Assembly: GCA_947501695.1 (NCBI GenBank) | Contig: CANMWO010000001.1 | Span: 558,001 to 622,000 of the forward strand | DNA from: an uncultured Sphingomonadaceae bacterium | GTDB lineage: Bacteria; Pseudomonadota; Alphaproteobacteria; Sphingomonadales; Sphingomonadaceae | DNA length: 64,000 bases | Direction: 5' to 3' | In this document: positions 27,001-35,939 of the stretch, piece by piece | How positions within the stretch are numbered: the stretch's first letter is position 1 | How the letters are laid out: every line of letters begins with the position of its first letter | Position numbers and translations under genes: made by a program | The notes under the pieces: model-generated | What the model saw: only the letters and a program-made list of their open reading frames with translations | What the model was told of the DNA's origin: nothing | The model's database searches: none

Positions 27001-27302
27001 GATTATACCTTTCGTTGGAATTGTATCTTTATATCATCAATGTTCAGGCGATAGCAAAGAGTTAGAGGGCCAGAGCTGCGATATTTTATTTTTGTCGGCA
27101 TTTTTTGCGACAATTCCAGCGCCCGCTACAAGAGCGAAAGCGGACATTGCGTTGAACCGGTTACCAATGTTAGGCTGCGAAAGAGCCCAATAGTTGCAAC
27201 GTGGATTGCAGCTTTTCTATATTTTGGGCTTTAGACCAGCGACATTGAACCATTGCGTAATGAGAATATTGACGGATAACTGACCAAACTCACAGGAGAC
27301 TA
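27001..27302. other. Intergenic region, no feature seen
   Basis: This 302-base gap separates the divergent fasciclin and molybdoenzyme genes. I see no RNA, repeat or palindrome of note. It presumably holds the two promoters. A CAGGAG ribosome-binding site lies at its right end. Confidence 0.5.
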
Positions 27303-29702
27303 ATGATGTTCTTGCACGATATTGGAATTATTCCCGGCGGCGCCAAGCGCAGTCCACCGACTTCCGATAAGACTGCGATTACGAACCTGTCACGCCGCGG
27401 CTTTGTTGTCGGTTCCAGTTTGTTCGTCGTCAGCGTAACTCTCGTCGGCTGTTCCAGCTATGAAGAGCCCAAAATTGACCCCGATGCTATAGACTTGCCG
27501 GAAGCGGGACCTAGCCCATTGACGGAGGTTAAAGGCGGAGATGCAACCCCGGCCTTGTGGATTGCAATTGAAGAAGACGGCGCAGTTAAAATCACATGCC
27601 ACCGCTCCGAAATGGGTCAGCAAGTCTGGACTGCAATGGCGCAGATTGTTGCCGATGAGCTAGAGGCCGAGTGGGACAAGGTAGAAATCGTACAGGCCGA
27701 GGGGCACGAACGCTATGGTGACCAGAATACCGATGGGTCGCGCTCGGTACGGTATAATTTCCATCGGCTGCGGATAGCCGGTGCTGCCATGAAACAGATG
27801 TTGACCGAGGCAGCCGCTGTCTACTGGAAAATGGAACCGTCAGAATGTTCGGCTGCACAGGGCCTCGTTAGCAATAGCAAGAACAGCGATACTCTGTCCT
27901 ATGGCAATCTCGCGAAACTGGCGGCCAGACTGCAAGTTCCCCAGGAAGCGGATGTTACCGTCAAAGACCCAAAAGACTGGCGTTACATTAACAAGGAAAT
28001 TCCGTCATTGACGATCCCGCGGATCACTCGCGGTGAAGGCACGTTTGGTATCGACGTGGATCGACCGGGCATGGTCTATGCTGTCGTAGCCCGGCCACCA
28101 CAGCTGTTTGGTAAAACTGGTGCAGTTCGTGACGCGAGCGCACTGGCAATCCCTGGCGTGCTGCAAACAGTGAAGCTGCCCGATGCCAAGCCACCGGCTC
28201 TTTTCCAACCGCTGGGAGGCGTTGCCATTGTCGCGACCGATACATGGGCCGCCATTCAGGGGCGCAATGTGTTGGAGGTAGACTGGATTGACGGTCCCAA
28301 TGCCAGCTATGATTCTGGGACGTTCGCCGAACAGATGAAGCAAACCGCCAGAAGGTCGGGCACAGTGAGGCGCAAGCGCGGCAATGTAGCCTCGGACCTT
28401 GCAAATGCTGCACAAACAATTGAAGCGGAATATTACGCACCACATCTTTCACAGTCACCGATGGAACCTCCGGCAGCGACAGCTGAATGGGATGGTGAAA
28501 AACTGGAATGCTGGGCTTGTGTGCAAGACCCGCAGGCGACGCGCCAGACCTTGTCTGATCTGCTGAAAATCGACAAAGAAAATATCACTGTTCACGCCAC
28601 CTGGTTGGGCGGTGCTTTCGGGCGCAAATCCAAACCGGATTTTGTCGTCGAAGCGGCGCTGATCGCCAAGGAGGTCGGTAAACCTGTCAAAGTGACTTGG
28701 ACACGGGAAGATGAAGTTCGTCACGGATATTATCACTCGGTGAGTGCGCAACGGCTCGAGGCCGGATTAGATACAGACGGAAAATGTACATCCTACCTCC
28801 ATCGCACCGTTTTTCCGCCCATTGCCTCCACCTTCGTGCCCGGCATGGATGTACCAACAGATGGAGAAATGGGCTTGGGAGCGACTGATGTGCCGTTCGC
28901 GATGCCCAACCTACAAGTGGAATCCGGTAACGCGAAAGGCCATGTCCGGATCGGATGGCTGCGCTCTGTATCCAATATCTATCATGCTTTTGCGGTTCAG
29001 AGCTTTGCTGCGGAAATGGCGCATGCGGCTGGGAAGGATCAGAAAGACTATTTGCTGGAGCTAATTGGAGATGCCCGCACGATAGACCCTAATGCTGAAG
29101 GGGCAACTTACCCAAATTATGACGCCTCTCTCGAAGAATATCCAATCGAAACGGAGCGGCTTACCAATGTGGTGAACAGAGTCTCCAGCATGGCAAAATG
29201 GGGTCGCAAGATGCCGTCTGGACATGGTTTAGGGATTGCCGTCCATCGGTCATTTCTTTCTTACATCGCAACTATTGTTGAGGTGGCAGTCACGCCGGAA
29301 GGCGCCCTGACCATTCCGGGTGTTTGGCTTGCCGTTGATTCCGGCACAGTTATCAATCCTCGCCACGCTCGCGCGCAAATGGAAGGTGGCACAATTTATG
29401 GCCTATCCAACGCGCTGTTCGGTGAAATAACCGCCAAAAACGGCGCTGTAGTGCAGGATAACTTTCCATCCTGGCGGGTCCTACGAATGGGTGAGGCTCC
29501 TAAGGCATTCGAGGTGGAAATCGTCAAATCAAATAGCGCTCCCGCCGGTGTTGGAGAACCAGCAACGCCGCCTGCCGCACCAGCGCTGACTAACGCAATA
29601 TTCAATGCCACCGGTCATCGGATCAGAACACTACCGATAATCGGCGCGAGCGGCAGTCGTCTGACTTTGCCGACCGAAGCAACTGCACAAGTAGAGGAAT
29701 AG
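27303..29702 (+). CDS. Xanthine dehydrogenase-family molybdopterin-binding subunit (isoquinoline 1-oxidoreductase beta-type)
   Basis: The 799-residue large subunit of a molybdenum hydroxylase that oxidises aldehydes or N-heterocycles. The N-terminus contains NLSRRGFVVGSS followed by a hydrophobic stretch and a cysteine, VTLVGC, so export by the Tat system with folded cofactor is likely. Motifs include CHRSEMGQQVWTAMAQIVAD, AHLSQ-like HLSQSPMEPPAATAEW and WLGGAFGRK, all typical of IorB-like proteins binding the cytosine-dinucleotide molybdopterin. GVGEPATPPAAPALTNAIF near the C-terminus contains the catalytic glutamate region. Either 27303 or 27306 may be the start; AGGAG spacing favours 27306. 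Substrate unknown. The 2Fe-2S subunit follows after three bases. Confidence 0.9.
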   Translation: MMFLHDIGIIPGGAKRSPPTSDKTAITNLSRRGFVVGSSLFVVSVTLVGCSSYEEPKIDPDAIDLPEAGPSPLTEVKGGDATPALWIAIEEDGAVKITCHRSEMGQQVWTAMAQIVADELEAEWDKVEIVQAEGHERYGDQNTDGSRSVRYNFHRLRIAGAAMKQMLTEAAAVYWKMEPSECSAAQGLVSNSKNSDTLSYGNLAKLAARLQVPQEADVTVKDPKDWRYINKEIPSLTIPRITRGEGTFGIDVDRPGMVYAVVARPPQLFGKTGAVRDASALAIPGVLQTVKLPDAKPPALFQPLGGVAIVATDTWAAIQGRNVLEVDWIDGPNASYDSGTFAEQMKQTARRSGTVRRKRGNVASDLANAAQTIEAEYYAPHLSQSPMEPPAATAEWDGEKLECWACVQDPQATRQTLSDLLKIDKENITVHATWLGGAFGRKSKPDFVVEAALIAKEVGKPVKVTWTREDEVRHGYYHSVSAQRLEAGLDTDGKCTSYLHRTVFPPIASTFVPGMDVPTDGEMGLGATDVPFAMPNLQVESGNAKGHVRIGWLRSVSNIYHAFAVQSFAAEMAHAAGKDQKDYLLELIGDARTIDPNAEGATYPNYDASLEEYPIETERLTNVVNRVSSMAKWGRKMPSGHGLGIAVHRSFLSYIATIVEVAVTPEGALTIPGVWLAVDSGTVINPRHARAQMEGGTIYGLSNALFGEITAKNGAVVQDNFPSWRVLRMGEAPKAFEVEIVKSNSAPAGVGEPATPPAAPALTNAIFNATGHRIRTLPIIGASGSRLTLPTEATAQVEE

Positions 29703-29705
29703 GTC

Positions 29706-30155
29706 ATGACGAAAACACTGAACATCAATGGAAAAGACGAAACAGTGGACGCAGCGCCTGGTACACCACTACTCTGGGTCTTGCGCGATCATCTGAAAAT
29801 GACCGGCACAAAATTTGGGTGCGGCATTGCACAATGCGGTGCCTGTACTGTGCATGTCGATGGAGCCCCAACTCGTTCCTGTATTACAGCGCATGACTCA
29901 CTTGAAGGCGTTAAGGTAACAACTATCGAAGGTGTGACAGGAAGTGCAGCAGATGCCATTCGGGAAGTTTGGGTAAAAAATGATGTCCCGCAATGCGGCT
30001 ATTGTCAATCAGGCCAGATCATGGCGGCAACGGCGCTGTTGGCGGAGAATTCAAATCCGAGTGACGAAGACATTGATGCCGCGATGAGTGGTAACATCTG
30101 CCGCTGCGCTACTTATATGAGTATCCGTCGCGCGATTAAAGAAGCGGCTGGCTAG
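29706..30155 (+). CDS. (2Fe-2S)-binding subunit of the molybdenum hydroxylase (IorA-type)
   Basis: A 149-residue small subunit with both iron-sulphur sites of this family. The plant-ferredoxin-like cluster uses the cysteines of GCGIAQCGACTVHVDG and APTRSC. The second cluster uses CGYCQSGQ and GNICRCATY. It passes electrons from the molybdenum centre. Xanthine dehydrogenase's FAD subunit is absent, as in IorAB-type enzymes that hand electrons to a cytochrome c, but no cytochrome gene follows here. It has no signal peptide and may be co-exported with the large subunit by the Tat pathway. Confidence 0.93.
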   Translation: MTKTLNINGKDETVDAAPGTPLLWVLRDHLKMTGTKFGCGIAQCGACTVHVDGAPTRSCITAHDSLEGVKVTTIEGVTGSAADAIREVWVKNDVPQCGYCQSGQIMAATALLAENSNPSDEDIDAAMSGNICRCATYMSIRRAIKEAAG

Positions 30156-30194
30156 ATTGACTATTGGACTGATGTGATCGCCAGTAGCTTGTCC

Positions 30195-31292
30195 CTATTC
30201 CCCAATGTCGGAGAACAAGCGCTCAACGCTTTGTTTTAATGAAAGGGCAATAGGCCTTCCGTCGAAATCGTTTTTCAAAGCCGTTTGCAAAGCTTTGTCG
30301 GCCAGTGCCTCATCAAAATTCCCAATATCGACGAGATGATCCGTCAAATTCAGTGTATCAAAAAGTCCCATAATCTTTTCGTTCGCGTTCTCCGATACGC
30401 AACCCAATAGCTTGGAGCATCGACTGCCGCCTATTAGCAGCGAATGAAGTCTGTTAGAAATTATGAGATCACAGGTTGCATAGGCCTGTTCACAATCACC
30501 GATACTATCGAAGCACACTACCACCGGCGCTTTTACACCAAATTCTTTTTCAATCATTCCGGATAGCTGATCAGCAGGCTGTTGATCTCTTTTTACCTGA
30601 GCAACAAAAACGATTTGTTCCAGTCCATATTTGTTCAGACTGTTGACCAGCCACTTTACTAATATGGCAATCTGATCAATTTGCTGTGGATATTGATCTG
30701 TCCGAAAGCTCAACGCTATATTTTTGACCGATGAACTCGATTCAACTGCCTGCTCGTAGATGTTGAACGCTAGATCTGGTTTGATACCATCGGGCTTTAA
30801 ACCCAGTCTTTTTGCGTAGTTGAAGCTTTTCTCATCACGCACATAAAGAGCATGTAGCAAAGGTCTTCTTATCCTTAAAAACAAGCTATGGAAGCGGCTC
30901 AATCGTTCATAAGAAATGCCAATTTGGCATATTTTTGTTCCGAACAATGCCAACAGGCTTTGAAACAAAAGAACCGCAATTGCTTTAAACAGAAAGGACG
31001 ATCCGAGCCCACCAAAATAGCCACCAGGCTTGAGTAGGAAGATCGGAATTCCGCCGCCCATCCTGTGCTTAAATAGCTTGCTGAACAACGCAAAAGAACC
31101 ATCTACCAATGTAACATTGGGAAGACCTTCTAGCCTGAGGGTTTCGCGAAACCGGGGTGGGCAGTTTGAAAGATTTACAACCACTGGTCCATGATTGGAT
31201 GCTAGCTTCACCAGCTCGCGATTGATCAATGCGTCGCCAACATTGTCAAATTGAGTGTTGATATTGAAAAAGCTGACGATGCGATGTTTCAT
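30195..31292 (-). CDS. Polysaccharide pyruvyl transferase family protein
   Basis: A 365-residue protein of the pyruvyl/ketal transferase family that modifies exopolysaccharide sugars with phosphoenolpyruvate. Recognisable parts are TQFDNVGDALINRELVKL at the N-terminus and ATCDLIISNRLHSLLIGG near residue 285, where the RLH motif is a family hallmark. Family members also include glycan-associated proteins without pyruvyl transferase activity. No polysaccharide gene is adjacent, so it is an orphan. The coding sequence appears richer in A+T than its neighbours, hinting at later acquisition. The reading is confident for family only. Confidence 0.83.
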   Translation of the reverse strand: MKHRIVSFFNINTQFDNVGDALINRELVKLASNHGPVVVNLSNCPPRFRETLRLEGLPNVTLVDGSFALFSKLFKHRMGGGIPIFLLKPGGYFGGLGSSFLFKAIAVLLFQSLLALFGTKICQIGISYERLSRFHSLFLRIRRPLLHALYVRDEKSFNYAKRLGLKPDGIKPDLAFNIYEQAVESSSSVKNIALSFRTDQYPQQIDQIAILVKWLVNSLNKYGLEQIVFVAQVKRDQQPADQLSGMIEKEFGVKAPVVVCFDSIGDCEQAYATCDLIISNRLHSLLIGGSRCSKLLGCVSENANEKIMGLFDTLNLTDHLVDIGNFDEALADKALQTALKNDFDGRPIALSLKQSVERLFSDIGE

Positions 31293-31535
31293 AATAATTA
31301 ATCTAACGGAATGATGAGGTAAAGTTCCTGGATATCATCAGGTTATATGCAAGCTGCTTAGAATTTGCACAAACAGAAATTAACATTGGTTTTGCTTCTA
31401 TCTGCGAAAGCATCCTTCGAAATCAGTGCTAGGAAAACGTATAAATTTGGTTTTGTCGGAAAAAAAGATTCTGCATTGCCAGAGCCCGGTCGAGTGAAAC
31501 ACAGCTATTACCTGCCCCAGACACAGCTGTGAAAT

Positions 31536-32078
31536 TCAAGAACAACTCTGCTTGAGCCATAGCGGCAGACCAGCGGTGATCAGTGCAACATCGTCAGCGG
31601 CGGCGGCAATACGCTGGTTCATCCAACCAGCTTCGTCGCGAAACTGGCGACCCAAGGCACTCTCCGGGACAATGCCCGAACCGACTTCGTTGGATACCAG
31701 GATCACTGGCCCAGGCGCGTTCGCCAAGGCTTGGGCCAGTTCGTCCATAGCTATAGCAATGTCCCGGTCGGCGAGCATTACATTGCTCAGCCATATCGTA
31801 AGACAATCGACCAGCAGGGTGGTTTGCTGGTTGCTATGGTTGGTGATAGCAGCAGTAAGCTCTAGCGTTTCTTCGACCGTTTGCCATCGTGGCCCGCGAT
31901 CCAGCCGGTGGCGCGCAATCCGGTCGGTCATCTCATCGTCAAAGGCTTCTGCGGTCGCAACATAGATAAGCTTGCCGTTACTCTCTTCGGCAAGGTGCTG
32001 CGCAAAGCTGCTTTTGCCGGATCGGGTGCCGCCTAAAACCAGCGTGATGTGGCCGCTTCTGTCGGATTTGATAGGCAT
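31536..32078 (-). CDS. cobU: Bifunctional adenosylcobinamide kinase/adenosylcobinamide-phosphate guanylyltransferase
   Basis: CobU (CobP in Pseudomonas naming) phosphorylates adenosylcobinamide and transfers GMP to give adenosylcobinamide-GDP, the substrate of CobS. The 180-residue length is typical. The P-loop is LVLGGTRSGKSSFA at residues 12-25, and VILVSNEVGSGIVPE near 130-144 is the second conserved block. A histidine in DRIARHRLDRG (about residue 57) matches the guanylylation site region. GGAG precedes the ATG. It is divergent from the riboswitch-led operon that holds the other nucleotide-loop assembly genes. Confidence 0.94.
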   Translation of the reverse strand: MPIKSDRSGHITLVLGGTRSGKSSFAQHLAEESNGKLIYVATAEAFDDEMTDRIARHRLDRGPRWQTVEETLELTAAITNHSNQQTTLLVDCLTIWLSNVMLADRDIAIAMDELAQALANAPGPVILVSNEVGSGIVPESALGRQFRDEAGWMNQRIAAAADDVALITAGLPLWLKQSCS

Positions 32079-32120
32079 TATTGTCTTGCTCCACAGAATT
32101 GGGATGAGTAGAGCGGCCTC

Positions 32121-32300
32121 TGCTACAGGTTCCCGGAGACGGGATCAAAAGGGAATTCGGAAGGGAAAGTAATTTCTTAACCCGAGGCTGCCCCCGCAAC
32201 TGTGATCGGTGAGCTATCTCGTCAAATCCCACTGGACCTTATGTCTGGGAAGGGGGCGGACCATGCGATGACCCGAGAGCCAGGAGACCTGCCCGTAGCT
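32121..32300 (+). ncRNA. Cobalamin (adenosylcobalamin) riboswitch
   Basis: This leader contains the conserved B12-box pieces in the right order: a GGGA/GGGAATTCGG region, CTGCCCCCGCAACTGT near 32188, CCACTGG, and finally GAGAGCCAGGAGACCTGCC. It lies 145 bases upstream of the btuB ATG. When bound by adenosylcobalamin it is expected to lower expression of the whole downstream operon. A separate terminator stem was not clearly seen, so control may be at translation or by a less obvious hairpin. Confidence 0.95.
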
Positions 32301-32444
32301 GTCGACCTATCATGCGGACGGGGTGTGCCATATGATCGAGGATTTCCTCGCGTGGCGACGATTAACTTCGGGCTGCGCATGTGGAAACTCCATAGGCGTC
32401 AAATATGCGTGGCCTTTTTGAATGATTGTCAAAAAGGAATATTC

Positions 32445-34349
32445 ATGCGTTTTCATAGTTTTATATTATCAACTACTGCGCTGGCGGTTGCTCAGCCTGT
32501 TCTGGCTGAAACCACCTTGGTGACTGAGGATGGCGATGAGGTTATCGTGGTGACAGCGTCTCGGTCTGAACAACCTTTGTCGGAAACCGGGCGATCTATC
32601 TCCGTTATTGATCAAGACCGGATTGAACGCACACAGAGCGTTGCTGTTGTGGATCTGCTGCGCAATCTGCCCGGCGTTACCTTTGCCCGCAACGGCGGCA
32701 TCGGGACATCAACCTCGGTATTCATTCGGGGCGCTGATTCCAGTCAAACAGTTGCACTGATCGATGGGGTCAAGCTCAATGATCCTTCTTCAACGGGTGG
32801 TGGTTTCAACTTTGGCAACTTGCTGACCGGCAATATTTCCCGGATTGAAGTGCTGCGCGGATCTCAGTCTGTGATATGGGGCAGTCAGGCGATTGGTGGG
32901 GTAATCAATACGATTACGCGCGCACCGACTGAAGACCTCAGTATCAATGCCCGCGCGGAATATGGGTATCGTGATGCCGGAAAAATTGTTGGCAATGTTT
33001 CTGGGCGCTTTGGTCCTGTCGCGGCTAGTATTGGTGCCGGTTATTACGAAAGCGATGGCTTTTCGGCCTTTAACGAAGAGCGAGGCGGCGAAGAGCGCGA
33101 TGGCTATCGCAATTTTGGCGCGAACGGAAAGTTGGAGATCACGCTGAGCGATGCGATTTCGGTCGATCTGCGAGGTTATTATTCCGACGGTCGGACCGAG
33201 ATTGACGGCTTTGCACGCAATGATGCAGGCAGGTTCGTTTTGGCCGACACGCCAGGAATTGCCAATAGTGAGGAATTCGTCGGTTATTCGGGATTGAACG
33301 TTGCCTTACTCGATGGACGATTTCACAACCGGTTTGGCTTTGCCTATACGAGTGTCAAGCGGGATAACTTCAATGAGGATGTGCAGACGTTCGATGCGCT
33401 CGGTCGCAATGAACGGTTCGAATATCAAGGTATATTCGACATTTCCGAAACAATCGTTGCAACAATTGGTGCGGAAACAGAAACGTCTCGCTATCGAAGT
33501 GGATCGGGTGCCGATGCCAATAATTTTAGCGCCAATATTGACGGTTTTTATGGACAGCTGAGTGTCACACCGGTCGAGGGCTTCACGGCGACCGCAGGAT
33601 TACGCCATGACGATCATAGTAATTTCGGTGGCGAAACCACTTTTGCCGGCGATCTGGTCTATAGCCCCAATCAAGGCAACACGACCTTTCGGGCGAGCTA
33701 TGGTGAAGGGTTTAAAGTGCCGTCTTTGTTTCAGCTTTTCAGCAACTTTGGCAACCAGCTGTTAGACCCGGAAACAGCAAAAAGTTGGGATGCCGGAGTT
33801 ACGCAAAAGCTAATTGGCGGTAAAGTGGAAGTCAGCGCGACGGTGTTTCGACGCAACAGTCGTAACCTGATTAATTTCATATCTTGCACTGACGACACGG
33901 GTATCTGTGAAAACCGCCCCGGTGGCACTTATGACAATGTCGATAGGGCCAGAGCACAAGGTGTAGAATTCAGTTTATTACTTCGTCCAATCGAAGCGCT
34001 AACCTGGTCGCTAAACTATGGCTTGGTGGATGCAGAGGATCGTGACACCGACCTAAAACTCCGCCGTCGTCCGAAACATAGTATCAATGCTTCGGTCGAC
34101 TATGACTGGGCCTTTGGTTTGAAAACTGGTGCGACTATCACGCACATCGGTAGACATTTCGATAGCGGACCAGAGACGGGTGTTGTTGAGGGGTATACGG
34201 TGGTTGATCTGCGCGCTGCTATACCGATAACCGATAATATCGAAGTCTATGGACGCGTCGAGAATCTGTTCGACGAGAAGTATGAAACGATATTTCGCTA
34301 TGGCACACCCGGAAGATCGGCGTTTGCTGGCGTCCGGTTACGTTACTGA
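32445..34349 (+). CDS. btuB: TonB-dependent cobalamin receptor BtuB
   Basis: The outer-membrane corrinoid importer, 634 residues. The open frame extends upstream into the riboswitch, so I place the start at 32445, where AAAGGAAT precedes the ATG and a signal peptide ends PVLAET. The TonB box region is DEVIVVTASRSEQPLSETG, and the plug carries RIEVLRGSQSVIWGSQAIGG. The barrel ends with the aromatic-basic tail GRSAFAGVRLRY. It is the first gene of the cobalamin operon and the direct target of the riboswitch. cobD starts one base after its stop. Confidence 0.93.
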   Translation: MRFHSFILSTTALAVAQPVLAETTLVTEDGDEVIVVTASRSEQPLSETGRSISVIDQDRIERTQSVAVVDLLRNLPGVTFARNGGIGTSTSVFIRGADSSQTVALIDGVKLNDPSSTGGGFNFGNLLTGNISRIEVLRGSQSVIWGSQAIGGVINTITRAPTEDLSINARAEYGYRDAGKIVGNVSGRFGPVAASIGAGYYESDGFSAFNEERGGEERDGYRNFGANGKLEITLSDAISVDLRGYYSDGRTEIDGFARNDAGRFVLADTPGIANSEEFVGYSGLNVALLDGRFHNRFGFAYTSVKRDNFNEDVQTFDALGRNERFEYQGIFDISETIVATIGAETETSRYRSGSGADANNFSANIDGFYGQLSVTPVEGFTATAGLRHDDHSNFGGETTFAGDLVYSPNQGNTTFRASYGEGFKVPSLFQLFSNFGNQLLDPETAKSWDAGVTQKLIGGKVEVSATVFRRNSRNLINFISCTDDTGICENRPGGTYDNVDRARAQGVEFSLLLRPIEALTWSLNYGLVDAEDRDTDLKLRRRPKHSINASVDYDWAFGLKTGATITHIGRHFDSGPETGVVEGYTVVDLRAAIPITDNIEVYGRVENLFDEKYETIFRYGTPGRSAFAGVRLRY

Positions 34350-34350
34350 T

Positions 34351-35331
34351 ATGAAGGCAGCAGCCTCCGATCCGTTCCGCTTTCATGGCGGACGATTGGC
34401 GGCTGCGGCTGAGCGTTTTGATCGTGCGCCTAAGCCTTGGATTGACCTATCGACGGGGATTAGTCCTTGGCCTTATCCGGTTCCAGAGATGGGGCAGACC
34501 ACATGGAGCCGTTTACCTGAACCGGAAGGGTTTGAACGTCTGGAGGCAGCTGCGGCTCGGACATTTGGCGTAGATAATCCCGCCGAGATTGTGGCCGTGC
34601 CTGGCACCGATATGGCGATACGGCTGCTCGGCAGATTATTCTCGGAACAACGCAGCGCGATGCTGACGCCGATTTATTCGGGGCACAAAGCCGCTTGGTC
34701 AGAGGCTACCGAAATAGGCATCAATGAGGCGACGGAATATGACCTAATCGTTCTCGCCAATCCCAATAACCCCGACGGTCGGATTGTCCCGCCAGAACGT
34801 TTGCGGGCGTTGCCGGGACAGGTGATTGTCGACGAAGCCTTTGCAGATACGGTGCCCTTGGTAAGCCTGTTGCCAGAGCGCGGTAACGCGATTGTCTTAA
34901 GGTCCTTTGGTAAATTTTACGGGCTCGCGGGCATAAGATTGGGATTTGTGATTGCTGATATTGCTGTGGCGGAACAGCTGCGCGCGATGCTCGGTGACTG
35001 GCCGGTTTCAGGTATTGCAGTGACAGTGGGACTGGCCGCTTACCAGGATCAGCAGTGGCAAGATAATCAGCGACGCCGTTTGCAAGACGCCGCTGTCCGA
35101 CTGGATAAATTACTTGAGAAATTCCGTCTTGATATCGTTGGAGGAACGTCGCTATTCCGTTTAACCTCTCACGATAAGGCACGGGAATTATTTGAAATTC
35201 TGGGTCAGTCCGGCATATTGGTTCGGCCGTTTTCTGATCCTGCCACTCAGCTGCGCTTTGGCTTGCCGGCCAGCGAGGCAGAATGGGCAAGACTGGAGAA
35301 TGCGTTGAGCCAATGGAGAGAAATGCAATGA
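34351..35331 (+). CDS. cobD: L-threonine-O-3-phosphate decarboxylase (PLP-dependent)
   Basis: Makes (R)-1-amino-2-propanol O-phosphate, the linker of the nucleotide loop. In Pseudomonas naming this protein is CobC. Opening with FRFHGGRL and IDLSTGISPWPYP is typical. The PLP lysine lies in LRSFGKFYGLAGIRLGFV at about residue 190. The 326-residue length is normal. I start it at 34351, one base after the btuB stop, because the upstream in-frame ATGs lie within btuB. It overlaps cobO by ATGA. Confidence 0.92.
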   Translation: MKAAASDPFRFHGGRLAAAAERFDRAPKPWIDLSTGISPWPYPVPEMGQTTWSRLPEPEGFERLEAAAARTFGVDNPAEIVAVPGTDMAIRLLGRLFSEQRSAMLTPIYSGHKAAWSEATEIGINEATEYDLIVLANPNNPDGRIVPPERLRALPGQVIVDEAFADTVPLVSLLPERGNAIVLRSFGKFYGLAGIRLGFVIADIAVAEQLRAMLGDWPVSGIAVTVGLAAYQDQQWQDNQRRRLQDAAVRLDKLLEKFRLDIVGGTSLFRLTSHDKARELFEILGQSGILVRPFSDPATQLRFGLPASEAEWARLENALSQWREMQ

Positions 35332-35939
35332 CCGAAGCGGATGACAAGCATGCAAAACATAATGCGCGGATGAAGCGGGTGCAGGCGGCTCGCGCCAAGA
35401 TTCAGGCGCGCCGGACGATTGAGCGCGGTCTGCTGATTGTCCATACGGGCAATGGCAAAGGTAAATCTTCTTCTGCTTTTGGAATGGCGATACGCTCGCT
35501 CGGCTGGGGTATGAAGGTCGCGATTGTGCAATATGTTAAAGGCAGTTGGGAGACAGGCGAGAAGAATTTTTTCGAAGCCAATCCCGATCTGCTGACTTGG
35601 GATGTCATGGGAGATGGTTTTACATGGGATACACAAGATCGCGCGCAAGACATAAAAGCAGCCGAGGCAGCATGGGAACGCTCCAAGGAACTGATTATGG
35701 ATCCAGAATATGACTTTGTCATTTTGGATGAGCTGAACATCGTGCTGCGCGATGACACGTTAGATATAGGCGAGGTGACGGAATTTTTGAAACAGCGCCC
35801 GATGGAAAAACATATTTGTATCACGGGTCGTAATGCCAAACCTGAATTGATTGAGATAGCCGATCTTGTGACCGAATTTGAAGAAGTGAAACACCCATTC
35901 AAAGCCGGATTCAACGCGCAAAAGGGCGTCGAATATTGA
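35328..35939 (+). CDS. cobO: Cob(I)yrinic acid a,c-diamide adenosyltransferase
   Basis: A CobA/CobO/BtuR-type adenosyltransferase, 203 residues, that attaches the 5'-deoxyadenosyl group of ATP to cobalt, allowing salvage of incomplete corrinoids. The P-loop is HTGNGKGKSSSAFGMAIRSLGW near residue 40; it reads in the reverse orientation typical of this family. FVILDELNIVLRDD is the Walker B-like segment. It starts at an ATG that overlaps the cobD stop (ATGA) and ends with a TTGA overlap into btuF. Confidence 0.94.
   Translation: MTEADDKHAKHNARMKRVQAARAKIQARRTIERGLLIVHTGNGKGKSSSAFGMAIRSLGWGMKVAIVQYVKGSWETGEKNFFEANPDLLTWDVMGDGFTWDTQDRAQDIKAAEAAWERSKELIMDPEYDFVILDELNIVLRDDTLDIGEVTEFLKQRPMEKHICITGRNAKPELIEIADLVTEFEEVKHPFKAGFNAQKGVEY

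Noticed and set aside
26909-27193. Open frame across the fasciclin start and the following gap
   Set aside because: It mostly mirrors the fasciclin gene in antisense and has no ribosome-binding site or recognisable domain.
32202-32444. Upstream extension of the btuB open frame to 32202
   Set aside because: This region is the B12 riboswitch. The signal peptide and ribosome-binding site place the start at 32445.
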